Assembly: GCF_018326265.1 (NCBI RefSeq)
Contig: NZ_AP023360.1
Location: forward strand, 8,531,827 to 8,595,826
Source of the DNA: Catellatospora sp. IY07-71
GTDB taxonomy: Bacteria > Actinomycetota > Actinomycetes > Mycobacteriales > Micromonosporaceae
Direction of reading: 5' to 3'
DNA: 64,000 nt
Shown: positions 9,050 through 17,578 of the stretch, piece after piece
How positions within the stretch are numbered: position 1 is the stretch's first letter
How the letters are laid out: every line of letters begins with the position of its first letter
Notes under the pieces: generated by a model
Seen by the model: only the letters and a program-made list of their open reading frames with translations
Databases searched by the model: none
What the model was told of the DNA's origin: nothing
Position numbers and translations under genes: made by a program

Positions 9050-9113
9050 CCCCCACCCGCCTCCCCACGCCCCGGGCCGCGACCTCCGCGCCCGGGGCGA
9101 CCGGTCGTGCCCA

Positions 9114-9171
9114 CAGTTTCAGGGAAAGTGCAGCTTGAGACGGAATCGAGGGTGCACTTTCGGGGAAACTG
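9114..9171. terminator. Imperfect hairpin after hpgT
   Basis: Arms CAGTTTC...GAAAGTGCA and TGCACTTTC...GAAACTG flank a loop of about 20 bases with a three-base central mismatch. It lies 65 bp after the hpgT stop and before the next promoter, so it probably ends the hmo-hpgT transcript. No U-run is seen. Confidence 0.45.
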
Positions 9172-9203
9172 CACCGCCGGACACACCGACGAGGTTTCCC
9201 TCC

Positions 9204-9232
9204 TTGACAACTTTTATTGTCGGTGAAATGGT
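9204..9232 (+). promoter_or_regulatory. Promoter with overlapping inverted repeat
   Basis: TTGACA and AATGGT are 17 bp apart, upstream of the SRPBCC gene. An inverted repeat GACAA-N6-TTGTC (9206-9221) overlaps the -35 and spacer, so a repressor could bind here. Confidence 0.45.
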
Positions 9233-9282
9233 GAGGCGAGATCCGGTGCCGTCCGGCGCGGATACCGACAAGGAGCAGGACC

Positions 9283-9996
9283 ATGGGTAAGAACTTCGAG
9301 ATCGTGCGCGAGGGCGAGCTGACGACCACCCCGGAGGAGTACTGGGACGCCGTCACCACCGGCAACGGCGGCTGGCTGTGGCCGATGGAGTTCGAGCCGC
9401 GGGTCGGCGGGGCGGCCGCGTTCGGCGGCACCATCACCGCGTGGGAGCCGCCGCACCACCTGTGCTCCCGGATCGACGGCGAGGACGGCTGGTTCAACCA
9501 GGTCGAGCACACCGTCGAGGGCCGCGACGGCGGCCGGACCCGGTTCCGGTACGTGCACAGCGGCGTCTTCACCGACGACTGGGCGAACCAGTACGACGGC
9601 GCCGCCCAGCACACCGACTTCTACCTGCACACCCTCGGGCAGTACCTGGCCCACTTCAGCCGCCGCCCGGTGGTCTACCTGTCCACCGACGCGCCCGCCG
9701 CGTCGAACTCGCCCGGCGGCTTCACCACGCTGCGCGCCGCGCTCGGCCTGACCGCGCAGACCGGCCAGGACGACACCGTCCAGGTGGCGCTGCCGCTCGG
9801 GGAGACCGAGGCGGTCGTGGACTACCTCCACCCGAACTTCGTCGGCCTGCGCACCGGCAGCGCGATGTACCGCTTCTTCGGCCGCAACGCGTTCGGCGCG
9901 CCGGTGGGGGTGGCGGTGCACCACTTCGCCGCGGACGCCGACGCCGCCGCCGAGCAGAAGGCCCTGGAGGAGTGGCTCGCGGGCGTGTACGCCTGA
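9283..9996 (+). CDS. SRPBCC-domain protein (START/AHSA1-like)
   Basis: A 237-residue soluble protein. Its first ~140 residues (EIVREGELTTTPEEYWDAVT, WEPPHHL, FRYVHSGVF) match the hydrophobic-ligand-binding SRPBCC/AHSA1 helix-grip fold. The C-terminal part, ending in EEWLAGVYA, is a separate small domain I cannot name. The ATG start has AGGAG a few bases upstream. It sits inside the specialised-metabolism locus but has its own promoter and may be a passenger. SRPBCC proteins can be polyketide cyclases, though this subgroup is usually of unknown function. Confidence 0.7.
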   Translation: MGKNFEIVREGELTTTPEEYWDAVTTGNGGWLWPMEFEPRVGGAAAFGGTITAWEPPHHLCSRIDGEDGWFNQVEHTVEGRDGGRTRFRYVHSGVFTDDWANQYDGAAQHTDFYLHTLGQYLAHFSRRPVVYLSTDAPAASNSPGGFTTLRAALGLTAQTGQDDTVQVALPLGETEAVVDYLHPNFVGLRTGSAMYRFFGRNAFGAPVGVAVHHFAADADAAAEQKALEEWLAGVYA

Positions 9997-10008
9997 GCCG
10001 CCCGCGGG

Positions 10009-10944
10009 TCAGCCGGCGAACCAGGTGCGCAGCTGCTGGGCGGCCTGGGCCAGGGCGCGGCGGCCGGCTTCCAGCTCGCCGCCCATGCAGAAGAAGCCGT
10101 GCACCATCCCGTCGTAGCGGGTGAGCGTCACCGGCACGCCTTCGCGCCCGAGGCGGCGCGCGTACTCCTCGGCCTGGTCGCGTAGCGGGTCGTACTCGGC
10201 GGTGATGACCAGGGCCGGGGGCAGGCCGGTGAGCGTCTCGGCGCGCAGCGGGGAGGCCAGCGGGTCCAGCCCGTCCTCCGGCCGGGTCAGGTAGTTCGCC
10301 CAGTACCAGGCGACCGAGGTGGCGTTGAACAGGTACGGGTCGGTGCCGTCGCGCATGGACGCGGTGTGCGAGTGGTAGTCCGTGTTCGGGTACACCAGCA
10401 GCTGCCCGGCCAGCGGCAGGTCGCCGTCGGCGCGGGCGAGCAGGGTCACCGCGGCGGCCAGGTTGCCCCCGGCGCTGTCCCCGCCGACGGCGATGCGGGC
10501 CGGGTCGGCGCCCAGCTCGGCGGCGTGCTCGGCGACCCAGCGCACGGCGGCGTGGCAGTCGTGCACGGCGGCCGGGAAGCGGTGCTCCGGGGCCAGCCGG
10601 TAGCCCGCCGATACGACCAGGCAGCCGGTCGCGTTGGCGAGGCTGCGGCAGACCGCGTCGGAGGTGTCGATGGTGCCCAGGGTCCAGCCGCCGCCGAAGA
10701 AGTACACCAGCACGGGCAGCTCCGCACCGGTGACCGGCCGGTAGATCCGGATCGGCAGCGGGCCGCCCGGCCCGGGGATCTCGCGGTCGGTCACCTCGGC
10801 GACGTGCTCCAGGTCGCCGCCGGAGGCCTGGATCGAGGCCAGGTCGGCGGCGCGGGCCTCGTCCACCGACAGCGTGTAGAGCTGCGGGGTGCGGCTGGCC
10901 TCGCGGCGCGTGCGCATCGCCTGGACCTGCGGGTGAAGCGGCAT
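10009..10944 (-). CDS. Alpha/beta hydrolase (hormone-sensitive-lipase family)
   Basis: A 311-residue carboxylesterase-like enzyme. The oxyanion-hole motif reads FFGGGW (82-87), with Phe where the family usually has the His of HGGGW. The nucleophile is Ser157 in GDSAGG. The Asp (EYDPLRDQAEEY) and His (DGMVHGFF) of the triad are present. The substrate could be an ester or thioester intermediate of the locus. The start ATG at 10944 has AGGAGAGG upstream. It lies 44 bp downstream of the ATP-grasp gene on the same strand, probably in one operon. Confidence 0.85.
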   Translation of the reverse strand: MPLHPQVQAMRTRREASRTPQLYTLSVDEARAADLASIQASGGDLEHVAEVTDREIPGPGGPLPIRIYRPVTGAELPVLVYFFGGGWTLGTIDTSDAVCRSLANATGCLVVSAGYRLAPEHRFPAAVHDCHAAVRWVAEHAAELGADPARIAVGGDSAGGNLAAAVTLLARADGDLPLAGQLLVYPNTDYHSHTASMRDGTDPYLFNATSVAWYWANYLTRPEDGLDPLASPLRAETLTGLPPALVITAEYDPLRDQAEEYARRLGREGVPVTLTRYDGMVHGFFCMGGELEAGRRALAQAAQQLRTWFAG

Positions 10945-10988
10945 CGACCTCTCCTGATCTGACTCGGTGCGACCGGACCGCGGCCTGC

Positions 10989-12284
10989 TCAGCCGGCCGC
11001 GGTGGCGGCGTGTACGAAGTCCGCGTTGCGGGGGTCGGTGTAGAGCTCCCGCAGCGTCGGCGCGAGCGGCAGCACCTCGATGTGCGCCGTGAACCAGTCG
11101 GCCAGCTCGGTGAGCCGCCGCCGGGCGGTGTCCAGGTCGGCCGTGTGCACCACGATCTCGCCCATCCGGGCGAACGTGTTGGCCGCGTTGCCCTGGATGC
11201 GCATGCCCTTCGGCACGAAGAGCCGGGCGTGCACCACGTCGGGCTGGGCGAGCACCTCGGCGGCGCTTGGAAAGCCGAGCACGACCCCGGGCCGCAGCGG
11301 CAGGAAGGTGGCGGCGACGACGCCGTCGCGGATCTGCGTGCGGGCCGGGCCGACCGGCTCCAGCAGCGCGCGTACCCCGTCGGCGGCCAGGTCCACGCCG
11401 AACTTCCACAGGATCTGGTCGCGGATCGGGCCGCCCGCGCGCCGGGCGGCACACTCGCTGAACACCAGGCTGCCGTCGGGCCGCTGGAACAGCTCCATGT
11501 GGAACACGCCGTCGGTCAGGCCCAGCGCCGCCAGCGCCGCGCTCACCAGCGGCGACGCCAGCTCGTAGGCGTCCTTGTCGGCGACCGGGTCGAGCAGGTA
11601 CGTCTGCACCGGCGCCTTGTCCAGCACGGCGCTCAGGCAGGGCTGGGCATACCGGCCGAGGCTGAGGAAGCACAGCTGCCCCTCGGACAGGTAGCCGTCG
11701 GCGAACCACTCCTCGCCGGTCACGAACTCCTCGACCACGAAGTTGCGCGCGGTGGTGCCCGCCGCGCGGCACTGCGCGCTGATCCGGGCCAGCTCCGCGT
11801 CGCCGGTCACCACATGGGTCGACTGGGTGGCCATGCCCGCCACCGGCTTGACCACCGCTCGCGCGTAGGGCAGCCGGAAGCCGTCCGGCAGCTCGCGGAT
11901 GTCGTCGATCAGCGTGCAGGCGGTGACCGGCAGCCCCGCCTCGCGCACCGCCTGCTTCTGCAGGAACTTGTCCCGGAACCGGGCGACCGTCTGCGGTGCC
12001 GGGCCGCGCGCGCCGAGCAGCCCGGCCAGCATCGCGGCGGTCATCAGCGCAGGGTCGTCGTAGGCGTACACCGCGTCGAAGGAGCCGGGGCCGAAGCCGG
12101 CCCGCAGCAGGCCGTTCACGGCGGCGTCGATGCTCTTGTGGTCGTCGACGAAGACGGTGCGCACCCCGTCCGGCAGCGGCAGGCCGCCGTCGCGGGTGGT
12201 CGCGCCCAGCAGCACCGTCACCTCCACATCGGAGGCTGCGGCGGCCAAAGCGGGCAGGTCCGCACCCACCATGAGCAACCGCAT
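10989..12284 (-). CDS. ATP-grasp carboxylate-amine ligase
   Basis: A 431-residue ATP-grasp enzyme that would activate a carboxylate as acyl phosphate and join it to an amine, as in L-amino-acid ligases. An N-terminal Rossmann-like preATP domain (MRLLMVGAD...) precedes the ATP-binding segments VVKPVAG (Lys146), VVEEFVTGEEW (185 onward), FHMELF (Glu264) and ECAARRAGG (Glu277, metal site). The start is set at 12284 because the protein begins there like its relatives; upstream codons are low-complexity. It is divergent from the MFS exporter and upstream of the hydrolase. It may couple Hpg or an Hpg-derived acid to an amine; substrates are inference. Confidence 0.85.
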   Translation of the reverse strand: MRLLMVGADLPALAAAASDVEVTVLLGATTRDGGLPLPDGVRTVFVDDHKSIDAAVNGLLRAGFGPGSFDAVYAYDDPALMTAAMLAGLLGARGPAPQTVARFRDKFLQKQAVREAGLPVTACTLIDDIRELPDGFRLPYARAVVKPVAGMATQSTHVVTGDAELARISAQCRAAGTTARNFVVEEFVTGEEWFADGYLSEGQLCFLSLGRYAQPCLSAVLDKAPVQTYLLDPVADKDAYELASPLVSAALAALGLTDGVFHMELFQRPDGSLVFSECAARRAGGPIRDQILWKFGVDLAADGVRALLEPVGPARTQIRDGVVAATFLPLRPGVVLGFPSAAEVLAQPDVVHARLFVPKGMRIQGNAANTFARMGEIVVHTADLDTARRRLTELADWFTAHIEVLPLAPTLRELYTDPRNADFVHAATAAG

Positions 12285-12456
12285 CGAGCGAACCGCCTTC
12301 CCCGGTCGGACCGCGGCCGCACCCCGCGGATCGAAGGTCACCGTATCGACGGCGACCTGGCGTGTCCATAGCGCGACGGGGCGATACCGCTGGATGCTTC
12401 GATGCGGGAGGTTCCCTGCTGGTACAAATGTCGGGGCCGCATGAGGAGGAGCCGCC

Positions 12457-14052
12457 TTGTCCGTCGCGACGCCGAAGTCGCCCTGGCGCCGCCGGGCCGC
12501 CATCCCGGGTCTGGTCGCCGCGGAGGCGATCTCCGTCATCGGCGGCCGGATGTCGTTCCTGGCCATCCCCTGGCTGGTGCTGGTCACCACGGGCAGCCCG
12601 GTCAAGGTCGGCGTGGTCGCCGGGGCGGAGACGCTGGTCTACGTGCTGAGCGGGGTGCTCGCCGCGCCGCTGCAGGACCGGATCGGCTCGCGTACCACGT
12701 CGATCCTGTCCGACGGGGCGAGCGCGGTGGTGATGGGCGCGATCGCGCTGACCGGCCAGCTCGGCTTCGGCGTGCTGATCGTGCTGTCCACGCTGGCCGG
12801 GGTGCTGCGGGCGCAGGCGGACCGGTCGAAGAACAACCTGCTCAAGCCGCTGATGGACGCGGCGAAGACGGACTTCGGCCGGGTGTCGGCCGCCCGCGAG
12901 GGCGTGCTGCGCACGTCCGGCCTGATCGGCGCGTCGGTGGGCGGGGTCGCCATCGCGGCGTTCGGCGCGGTCGGCGCGATCTGGTTCGACGCGCTCACCT
13001 TCCTGATCGCCGCGGTGCTGGTGGTGTTCTTCATCCCGGACCCGGCGTCGCGCAGGGAGGGCGCGGCCGGGGCGGCCCCGCCGCACGAGCCGTACCTGAC
13101 CGCGCTGCGGGGCGGGTTCACCTACTTCCGGAACGAGCCGCTGCTGCGGGCGGTGACCGGGATGCTGTTCTTCACCAACCTGTTCAACCAGGCCAGCGCC
13201 GTGGTGTTCGTGCCGATGTGGGTGCTCACCGTGCTGCACTCGCCGGTGGCGCTGGGGTCGGTGGCGGCGGCGTACGCCATCGGCATGATCGTGGGCAGTG
13301 TCGTGTTCGCGACGCTCGCGCCGTACCTGCCGCGCTACAGCGCGCTGGTCTTCGGCTACTTCGTGGGCGGCGCGCCCCGCTTCCTCATCTTCGCGATCAG
13401 CGACGACCTCACCGTGATCGTGATCGTGACGTTCCTGAGCGGCATGGTGATGTGCTCGGTCAACCCGACCATCGGCGCGGTCATCTACCAGCGGGTGCCC
13501 GGGGCGATGCTGGCTCGCGCGGGCGGCATCATCACGGCCGTCGCGATGGCCGGCATCCCGCTCGGCGGCGTGCTGGCGGGTCTGGTCGTGGAGCGGCTGG
13601 GCCTGGTCAACGGGGTGCTGCTGGCCTCGCTGCTGTACTTCGCGGTCACCCTGACCCCGGTGATCCGGCACCGCGTGTGGCGCGAGCTGAACGACGCCGG
13701 GGCCCGCGCGCCCGCGGCCGATCGGACGGCCCCGCTGCCCAAGGGGTACGGGCTGGGCGCGGCGGCGCTCGGCCCGCGGGTGACGCTGCGCTACGCCGAC
13801 GGCGGCTGGACCGTGCACGCCCGGCAGGGGCTGCGCACGCTGGCCCGGCGGCGGCCGGTGGCGCCGAAGGCGGCGCTGCACGCGCTGACCCGGATCGAGG
13901 TGCCCGCGGTGCACACGGCGGTGTCCGAACTGGTCAGTCGGGACCGCGACAACACACGGCTGGAGACCGTCCGGAAACGCACCGAGCTGGCTCGGATGGA
14001 ATACGTCATGAGCGACATAAATGCCGGATTGCGGGCCCCGCATCTGCCATGA
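12457..14052 (+). CDS. MFS exporter with C-terminal cytosolic extension
   Basis: A 531-residue major facilitator protein with about twelve hydrophobic segments (residues ~15-410), then a ~110-residue hydrophilic tail. The tail (LRYADGGWTVHARQG, HALTRIEVPAVHTAVSEL, ending in a charged helix) resembles the tail of the second MFS protein in this window (29762-31723). It is probably the efflux pump of the Hpg locus. The TTG start is preceded by GAGGAGGAG. It is divergent from the ATP-grasp gene, and a promoter for the ligase operon follows. Confidence 0.85.
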   Translation: MSVATPKSPWRRRAAIPGLVAAEAISVIGGRMSFLAIPWLVLVTTGSPVKVGVVAGAETLVYVLSGVLAAPLQDRIGSRTTSILSDGASAVVMGAIALTGQLGFGVLIVLSTLAGVLRAQADRSKNNLLKPLMDAAKTDFGRVSAAREGVLRTSGLIGASVGGVAIAAFGAVGAIWFDALTFLIAAVLVVFFIPDPASRREGAAGAAPPHEPYLTALRGGFTYFRNEPLLRAVTGMLFFTNLFNQASAVVFVPMWVLTVLHSPVALGSVAAAYAIGMIVGSVVFATLAPYLPRYSALVFGYFVGGAPRFLIFAISDDLTVIVIVTFLSGMVMCSVNPTIGAVIYQRVPGAMLARAGGIITAVAMAGIPLGGVLAGLVVERLGLVNGVLLASLLYFAVTLTPVIRHRVWRELNDAGARAPAADRTAPLPKGYGLGAAALGPRVTLRYADGGWTVHARQGLRTLARRRPVAPKAALHALTRIEVPAVHTAVSELVSRDRDNTRLETVRKRTELARMEYVMSDINAGLRAPHLP

Positions 14053-14105
14053 AAAGCCCGAATATCACCCCCTCCATTCACGTATCGACAGACTTAAAGC
14101 GAACA

Positions 14106-14135
14106 TTGCAACTGCTTCGATCGGCTTGTTAGGCT
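14106..14135 (+). promoter_or_regulatory. Sigma-70-type promoter of the ligase/ketosynthase operon
   Basis: TTGCAA and TAGGCT are separated by 18 bp, in a locally AT-rich stretch after the MFS gene. The leader to the ATG at 14230 is about 90 bases. The spacing and TAGNNT -10 match the promoters before hmo and hmaS. Confidence 0.6.
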
Positions 14136-14183
14136 CCGGATTCACCGGGTCCGTCGGGGGCGCACGGATCGGGTTCCCAGCAC

Positions 14184-14213
14184 CCTTCTGCGCGAGCACC
14201 TTCTGCGCGAGCA
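14184..14213. repeat. Perfect 2 x 15 bp tandem duplication in the 5' leader
   Basis: CCTTCTGCGCGAGCA occurs twice in a row just ahead of the ribosome-binding site of the first AMP ligase. It may be a replication slippage product or affect leader folding. Confidence 0.8.
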
Positions 14214-14229
14214 ACTGGCGGAGCAGATC

Positions 14230-15642
14230 ATGAGCAACACAGGTTGGGCAACCGGCGCGCCCCTGGCAGCCACCTCCGACTGGGTCGACGAGCACCTGCT
14301 GCGCGGCGACGACCGCGAGGTGTGCCTCCACTTCGGATCCCCCGTGACCCGGGCCGCGCTGCGCGCCGCCGTCGCCGAGCGCGAGACCGCCCTGCGCGGG
14401 CTGGGCCTGGCCCGGGGCGGCTCGGTCGCGCTGCGGCTGCCGCCCTCGCCGGCGTACGCGGCCAACCTGCTCGCCGCGTGGCGGATCGGCGCGCAGGTCG
14501 CGCTGCTGGACCACCGGCTCACCGCGTACGAGACCGACCGTGCCCTGGAGCGGCTCCAGCCGCAGGTGCTGGTGGGCTTCACGGGTGCCCTGCCCGGCGG
14601 GCTGCGCGCGTTCTACGACGTCACCGACGTGCCCGAGGCCCGGGACGGCCGTCCCGCCGAGACCGGGCACGCCGTGGTGCAGCTCAGTTCCGGCTCCACC
14701 GGCCCGTCCAAGGTCATCGCGCGGACCGCCGAGCAGCTCGTCGCCGAGGTCGACCGGTACACCCGGATCGACGGCGTGCCACTGCCCGGCGAGCGGGTGG
14801 TGCTGCTGGCCTCGGTCGTGCACGTGCTCGGCCTGGTCGGCGGCCTGCTCTACTGCCTGCACGCGGGCACCGAGCTGGTGCTGCCGGAGCGGCTCACCGT
14901 GGACGCGATCCTGCGCGCGGTCGAGGCGGGCGACGCGCCGACCACGCTGCTCGGCGTGCCGTTCCACACCGAGCTGCTCGCGTCCAACCCGAACCCGCCG
15001 AAGCTGGCCCAGCTCAAGCGGATGACCACCGGCGGCGAGCTGGTGCGGGCCGAGGTGGCGCAGCGCTTCACCGACCGCTACGGCATCACGCTGGGCAACA
15101 TGTACGGCATGACCGAGGTCGGGGTCATCGCCACCGACCTGTTCGGCGAGCACCGTCCCTCGCTCATGCCCGCCCCGGGCATCACCGTGCGGGAGCAGGA
15201 CGGCGAGCTGCTCGTGGCGACGCCCGCGAGCCCGTACATCGGGCTGTCCGACCCGACCCGCTGGGTCGACGGCTGGCTGCACACCAAGGATGCGGGCCGG
15301 GTGGACCCGGCGACCGGGCTGATGACCGTGCTCGGCCGGCTCGACTCGCAGGTGTCGGTGGGCGGCCTCAAGGTCGACCTGACCGAGGTGGAGCACACCC
15401 TGGCCGCGCTGCCGGGCGTGGAGGGGGCGGTGGTCGTCTACGACGGCGGCATCGAAGCCTTCGCGGTGGTGCCCGACCCCGGCGCGGCGGCGGCGCTGGA
15501 GGGTGAGCTGGCCGTGCGGCTGGCCCCGTACAAGCGGCCGCGCGTGCTGCACATCGTCGAGCAGCTGCCCCGCACCGCGACCGGCAAGCTGGTCCGCGAC
15601 CACGCGGTGCTCCGCACGGCGGAGCCGAAGCCGGCCCCATGA
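14230..15642 (+). CDS. Free-standing AMP-dependent ligase AL1
   Basis: A 470-residue ANL-superfamily adenylating enzyme, predicted to activate a carboxylic or amino acid as acyl-AMP and pass it to a carrier-protein thiol. The P-loop SSGSTGPSK is at about 153-161, YGMTEVG at 292-298, the TKDAGRVDP and GRLDSQVSVGG hinge segments near 352-379, and catalytic Lys453 in TATGKLVRD. It is shorter than acyl-CoA synthetases, fitting a stand-alone adenylation domain. The first carrier-protein gene follows 91 bp later in the same operon. Hpg, 4-hydroxybenzoylformate or a hydroxybenzoate-type acid are candidate substrates; none can be chosen from sequence. Confidence 0.88.
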   Translation: MSNTGWATGAPLAATSDWVDEHLLRGDDREVCLHFGSPVTRAALRAAVAERETALRGLGLARGGSVALRLPPSPAYAANLLAAWRIGAQVALLDHRLTAYETDRALERLQPQVLVGFTGALPGGLRAFYDVTDVPEARDGRPAETGHAVVQLSSGSTGPSKVIARTAEQLVAEVDRYTRIDGVPLPGERVVLLASVVHVLGLVGGLLYCLHAGTELVLPERLTVDAILRAVEAGDAPTTLLGVPFHTELLASNPNPPKLAQLKRMTTGGELVRAEVAQRFTDRYGITLGNMYGMTEVGVIATDLFGEHRPSLMPAPGITVREQDGELLVATPASPYIGLSDPTRWVDGWLHTKDAGRVDPATGLMTVLGRLDSQVSVGGLKVDLTEVEHTLAALPGVEGAVVVYDGGIEAFAVVPDPGAAAALEGELAVRLAPYKRPRVLHIVEQLPRTATGKLVRDHAVLRTAEPKPAP

Positions 15643-15733
15643 GCCCCGGAACGGCCCTGCGCCGTGTCCGCCAAGTCTCCCGACCGCAGCCGATCCGGGC
15701 CCGCCGGGCCGTCAACCATGGAAGGAATCCGCT

Positions 15734-15991
15734 ATGAGTGCCGAGGTGCGCCAGTTCGTGATCGACGCGATCGCGGCGATGAACTACCCGATCGACGACG
15801 TCGACGCCGACACCCCGCTCGGCTCCGCCGGGGTGGACCTGGAGTCGCTGGCCGTCGCCGAGCTCGCGGTGCGGGTCGAGGACGCCTACGGCGTGACCTT
15901 CACCGACGAGGAGTCCGAGCAGATGGCGGCGATGACCGTCGGCGAGTTCGCCGAGGCCGTCGCGCAGCGCGCCGAGCTGGCGAGCGCCTAG
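15734..15991 (+). CDS. Acyl/peptidyl carrier protein ACP1
   Basis: An 85-residue free-standing carrier protein. The phosphopantetheine attachment serine is Ser38 in GVDLESLAVAEL, a slight variant with Glu rather than Asp before the Ser. The four-helix pattern and an acidic helix III (FTDEESEQM) are as expected. The ATG start has GGAAGGA upstream. Its stop overlaps the start of ACP2 by one base. It probably receives the acyl group from AL1 or AL2. Confidence 0.9.
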   Translation: MSAEVRQFVIDAIAAMNYPIDDVDADTPLGSAGVDLESLAVAELAVRVEDAYGVTFTDEESEQMAAMTVGEFAEAVAQRAELASA

Positions 15992-16236
15992 TGACGACCC
16001 GCTCCGCGCCCGGCCGGGACGACGTGGTGAGCATGCTCGCCACGTACGGCGAGCGCACGCCGGAGCAGGTGCGCGACCGCATCGACTCCCTGGAACTGGC
16101 GTGGCTGATCCACCAGGTCGAGCAGCGCTACGGCGTGGTGCTCGACCTGGACGACGACCTGCTGATGCGGATGACCTCGGTGGACGGCGCGGTCGTCGTG
16201 CTGGGCGAGGCGCTCGCGGAGCGGGCCGGTGACTGA
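15991..16236 (+). CDS. Acyl carrier protein ACP2
   Basis: An 81-residue second carrier protein, divergent from ACP1, with attachment Ser33 in RIDSLELAWLIHQVEQ. The GTG start overlaps the ACP1 stop (TAGTG), and its 3' end overlaps the KS1 start by eight bases. Two dissimilar carrier proteins beside two adenylating enzymes suggest that two different acyl groups are held in thioester form and then joined. Confidence 0.85.
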   Translation: MTTRSAPGRDDVVSMLATYGERTPEQVRDRIDSLELAWLIHQVEQRYGVVLDLDDDLLMRMTSVDGAVVVLGEALAERAGD

Positions 16237-17578
16237 AGCGCGCCCGGCCGCGGCGACCCGGCGGCACGACCGGCCACAGGTCGTGCTCACCGGGCTGTCG
16301 GCGGTCAGCGCGTACGGCCGGGGAAACCAGGCCCTGCTCGACGGCGTCCTGGCGGGGCGGCCGGCGTTCGCGCCGGTCACCCGCTTCGACGTCGCGGCCC
16401 GCCGGGTCCGGGTCGGCGCGCTGCTGCCCGGCGACCCCTCGCTGCTCGACGAGCTGCTGTCGGTGGTGGACGAGGCCTGCACACAGGCCGGGCTGTCCAC
16501 CGCCGACCGCGCCGCGACCCGCCTGCTGCTGGCCGTGCACGGCGACCCCGACGGCTCCCGGCCCCGCGCGGCGGGTGCCGCGACGCCGGACGGGCGCGGT
16601 TCCACCGGCGCGGCGGCCATGCCGGGCAATCCTGGCGCCACGGGTGCGGCGGTGTCCGTCCCGCTGAGCGACCGCGGTGCCACGGGCTCGGCGGCCACGC
16701 CGGATGGGGCGGCATCGCTGCGCGTGCCCGCGATGCGACGCGCTCCGGACGACGCCGTGTGGCAGACGGCGCCCGGAGCGGGTGCGTTCGCCGCGATGGT
16801 CGCAGCGAAGGCCGGTTTGGCAGGGCGGCCGCGCACATACACGAGCGCCTGCGTCGCGGCGAGCACCGCGGTCGCCGACGCGGCCGCGATGATCACCGCT
16901 GGTGACGCGGAGCGGCTGGTCGTGGCCGCCGGTTACCTGGTCGATCCGGATCAGTTCGCGCTGTTCGACGCGGGCCGGGCGCTGGCCGCCGACGGTGCGG
17001 TTCGGCCGTTCAGCGCCGGGCGCAAGGGGCTGCTGCTCGGTGACGGCGTCGCCGCGGTGGTGCTGGAATCCGACCGCGCCGCGCGGGCGCGCAAGGCGCA
17101 GGTGCTGGCCGCGGTGCACGGCTGGGGCCGAGCGGGCGACGGCTACCACGTGGTGCAGCCGCGGCCGGACGGCGCCGGGCTGGCCCGCGCCATCGGCGCC
17201 GCGCTGGACCGGGCCGGGTTCGCCCCGGCCGAGATCGGCTACGTGAACGCGCACGGCTCCGGCTCGGCGCAGAGCGACGCCGGTGAGGCCGCCGCGCTGC
17301 ACCGGGCCCTGGGCGGGCACGCCGCGCGGGTGCCGATCAGCTCCACCAAGTCGCTGCACGGGCAGGCGCTGGAGGCGTCGCCGCTGCTGGAGCTGGTGAC
17401 CACGGTGCTGGCCATGCGCGCCGGGCTGCTCCCGGTGAACGCGGGCTTCCTCGAACCCGACCCCGGCTGCGAGCTGCGGCTGATCACGGGCGAGCCGCTG
17501 GAGGCGCGCCCGGCGTACGCGCTGAGCCTCAACGCCGCCTTCGGCGGCGCCAACACCGCCCTGGTGATCGGCGTATGA
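16229..17578 (+). CDS. Ketosynthase KS1 with altered catalytic triad
   Basis: A 449-residue FabF-like thiolase-fold protein. The nucleophile is Cys208 in YTSACVAAS. The first catalytic His is His342 (NAHGSGSAQSD), and Lys374 lies in SSTKSLHGQ. At the position of the second catalytic His (the GH of the usual KxxxGH) it has Gln379; a His is found two residues earlier. A low-complexity Ala/Gly/Pro insertion (about residues 108-168) interrupts the N-terminal half. The glycine-rich end FGGANTALV is intact. The GTG start overlaps ACP2 and its stop overlaps KS2. It may be an acyltransferase-like or non-decarboxylating condensing enzyme, possibly paired with KS2. Confidence 0.85.
   Translation: MTEARPAAATRRHDRPQVVLTGLSAVSAYGRGNQALLDGVLAGRPAFAPVTRFDVAARRVRVGALLPGDPSLLDELLSVVDEACTQAGLSTADRAATRLLLAVHGDPDGSRPRAAGAATPDGRGSTGAAAMPGNPGATGAAVSVPLSDRGATGSAATPDGAASLRVPAMRRAPDDAVWQTAPGAGAFAAMVAAKAGLAGRPRTYTSACVAASTAVADAAAMITAGDAERLVVAAGYLVDPDQFALFDAGRALAADGAVRPFSAGRKGLLLGDGVAAVVLESDRAARARKAQVLAAVHGWGRAGDGYHVVQPRPDGAGLARAIGAALDRAGFAPAEIGYVNAHGSGSAQSDAGEAAALHRALGGHAARVPISSTKSLHGQALEASPLLELVTTVLAMRAGLLPVNAGFLEPDPGCELRLITGEPLEARPAYALSLNAAFGGANTALVIGV

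Noticed and set aside
6209..12284. Graspetide (omega-ester peptide) system formed by the REVA-repeat peptide and the ATP-grasp gene
   Set aside because: The ATP-grasp enzyme looks like an amino-acid ligase rather than a RimK/microviridin-type ligase, and the two genes are 4 kb apart in different units. It is kept only as a remote possibility.
10009..14043. A single 1344-codon open frame on the minus strand
   Set aside because: It joins the true alpha/beta hydrolase frame to antisense readings of the ATP-grasp and MFS genes. High GC removes stop codons. Only 10009-10944 has family motifs and an RBS.
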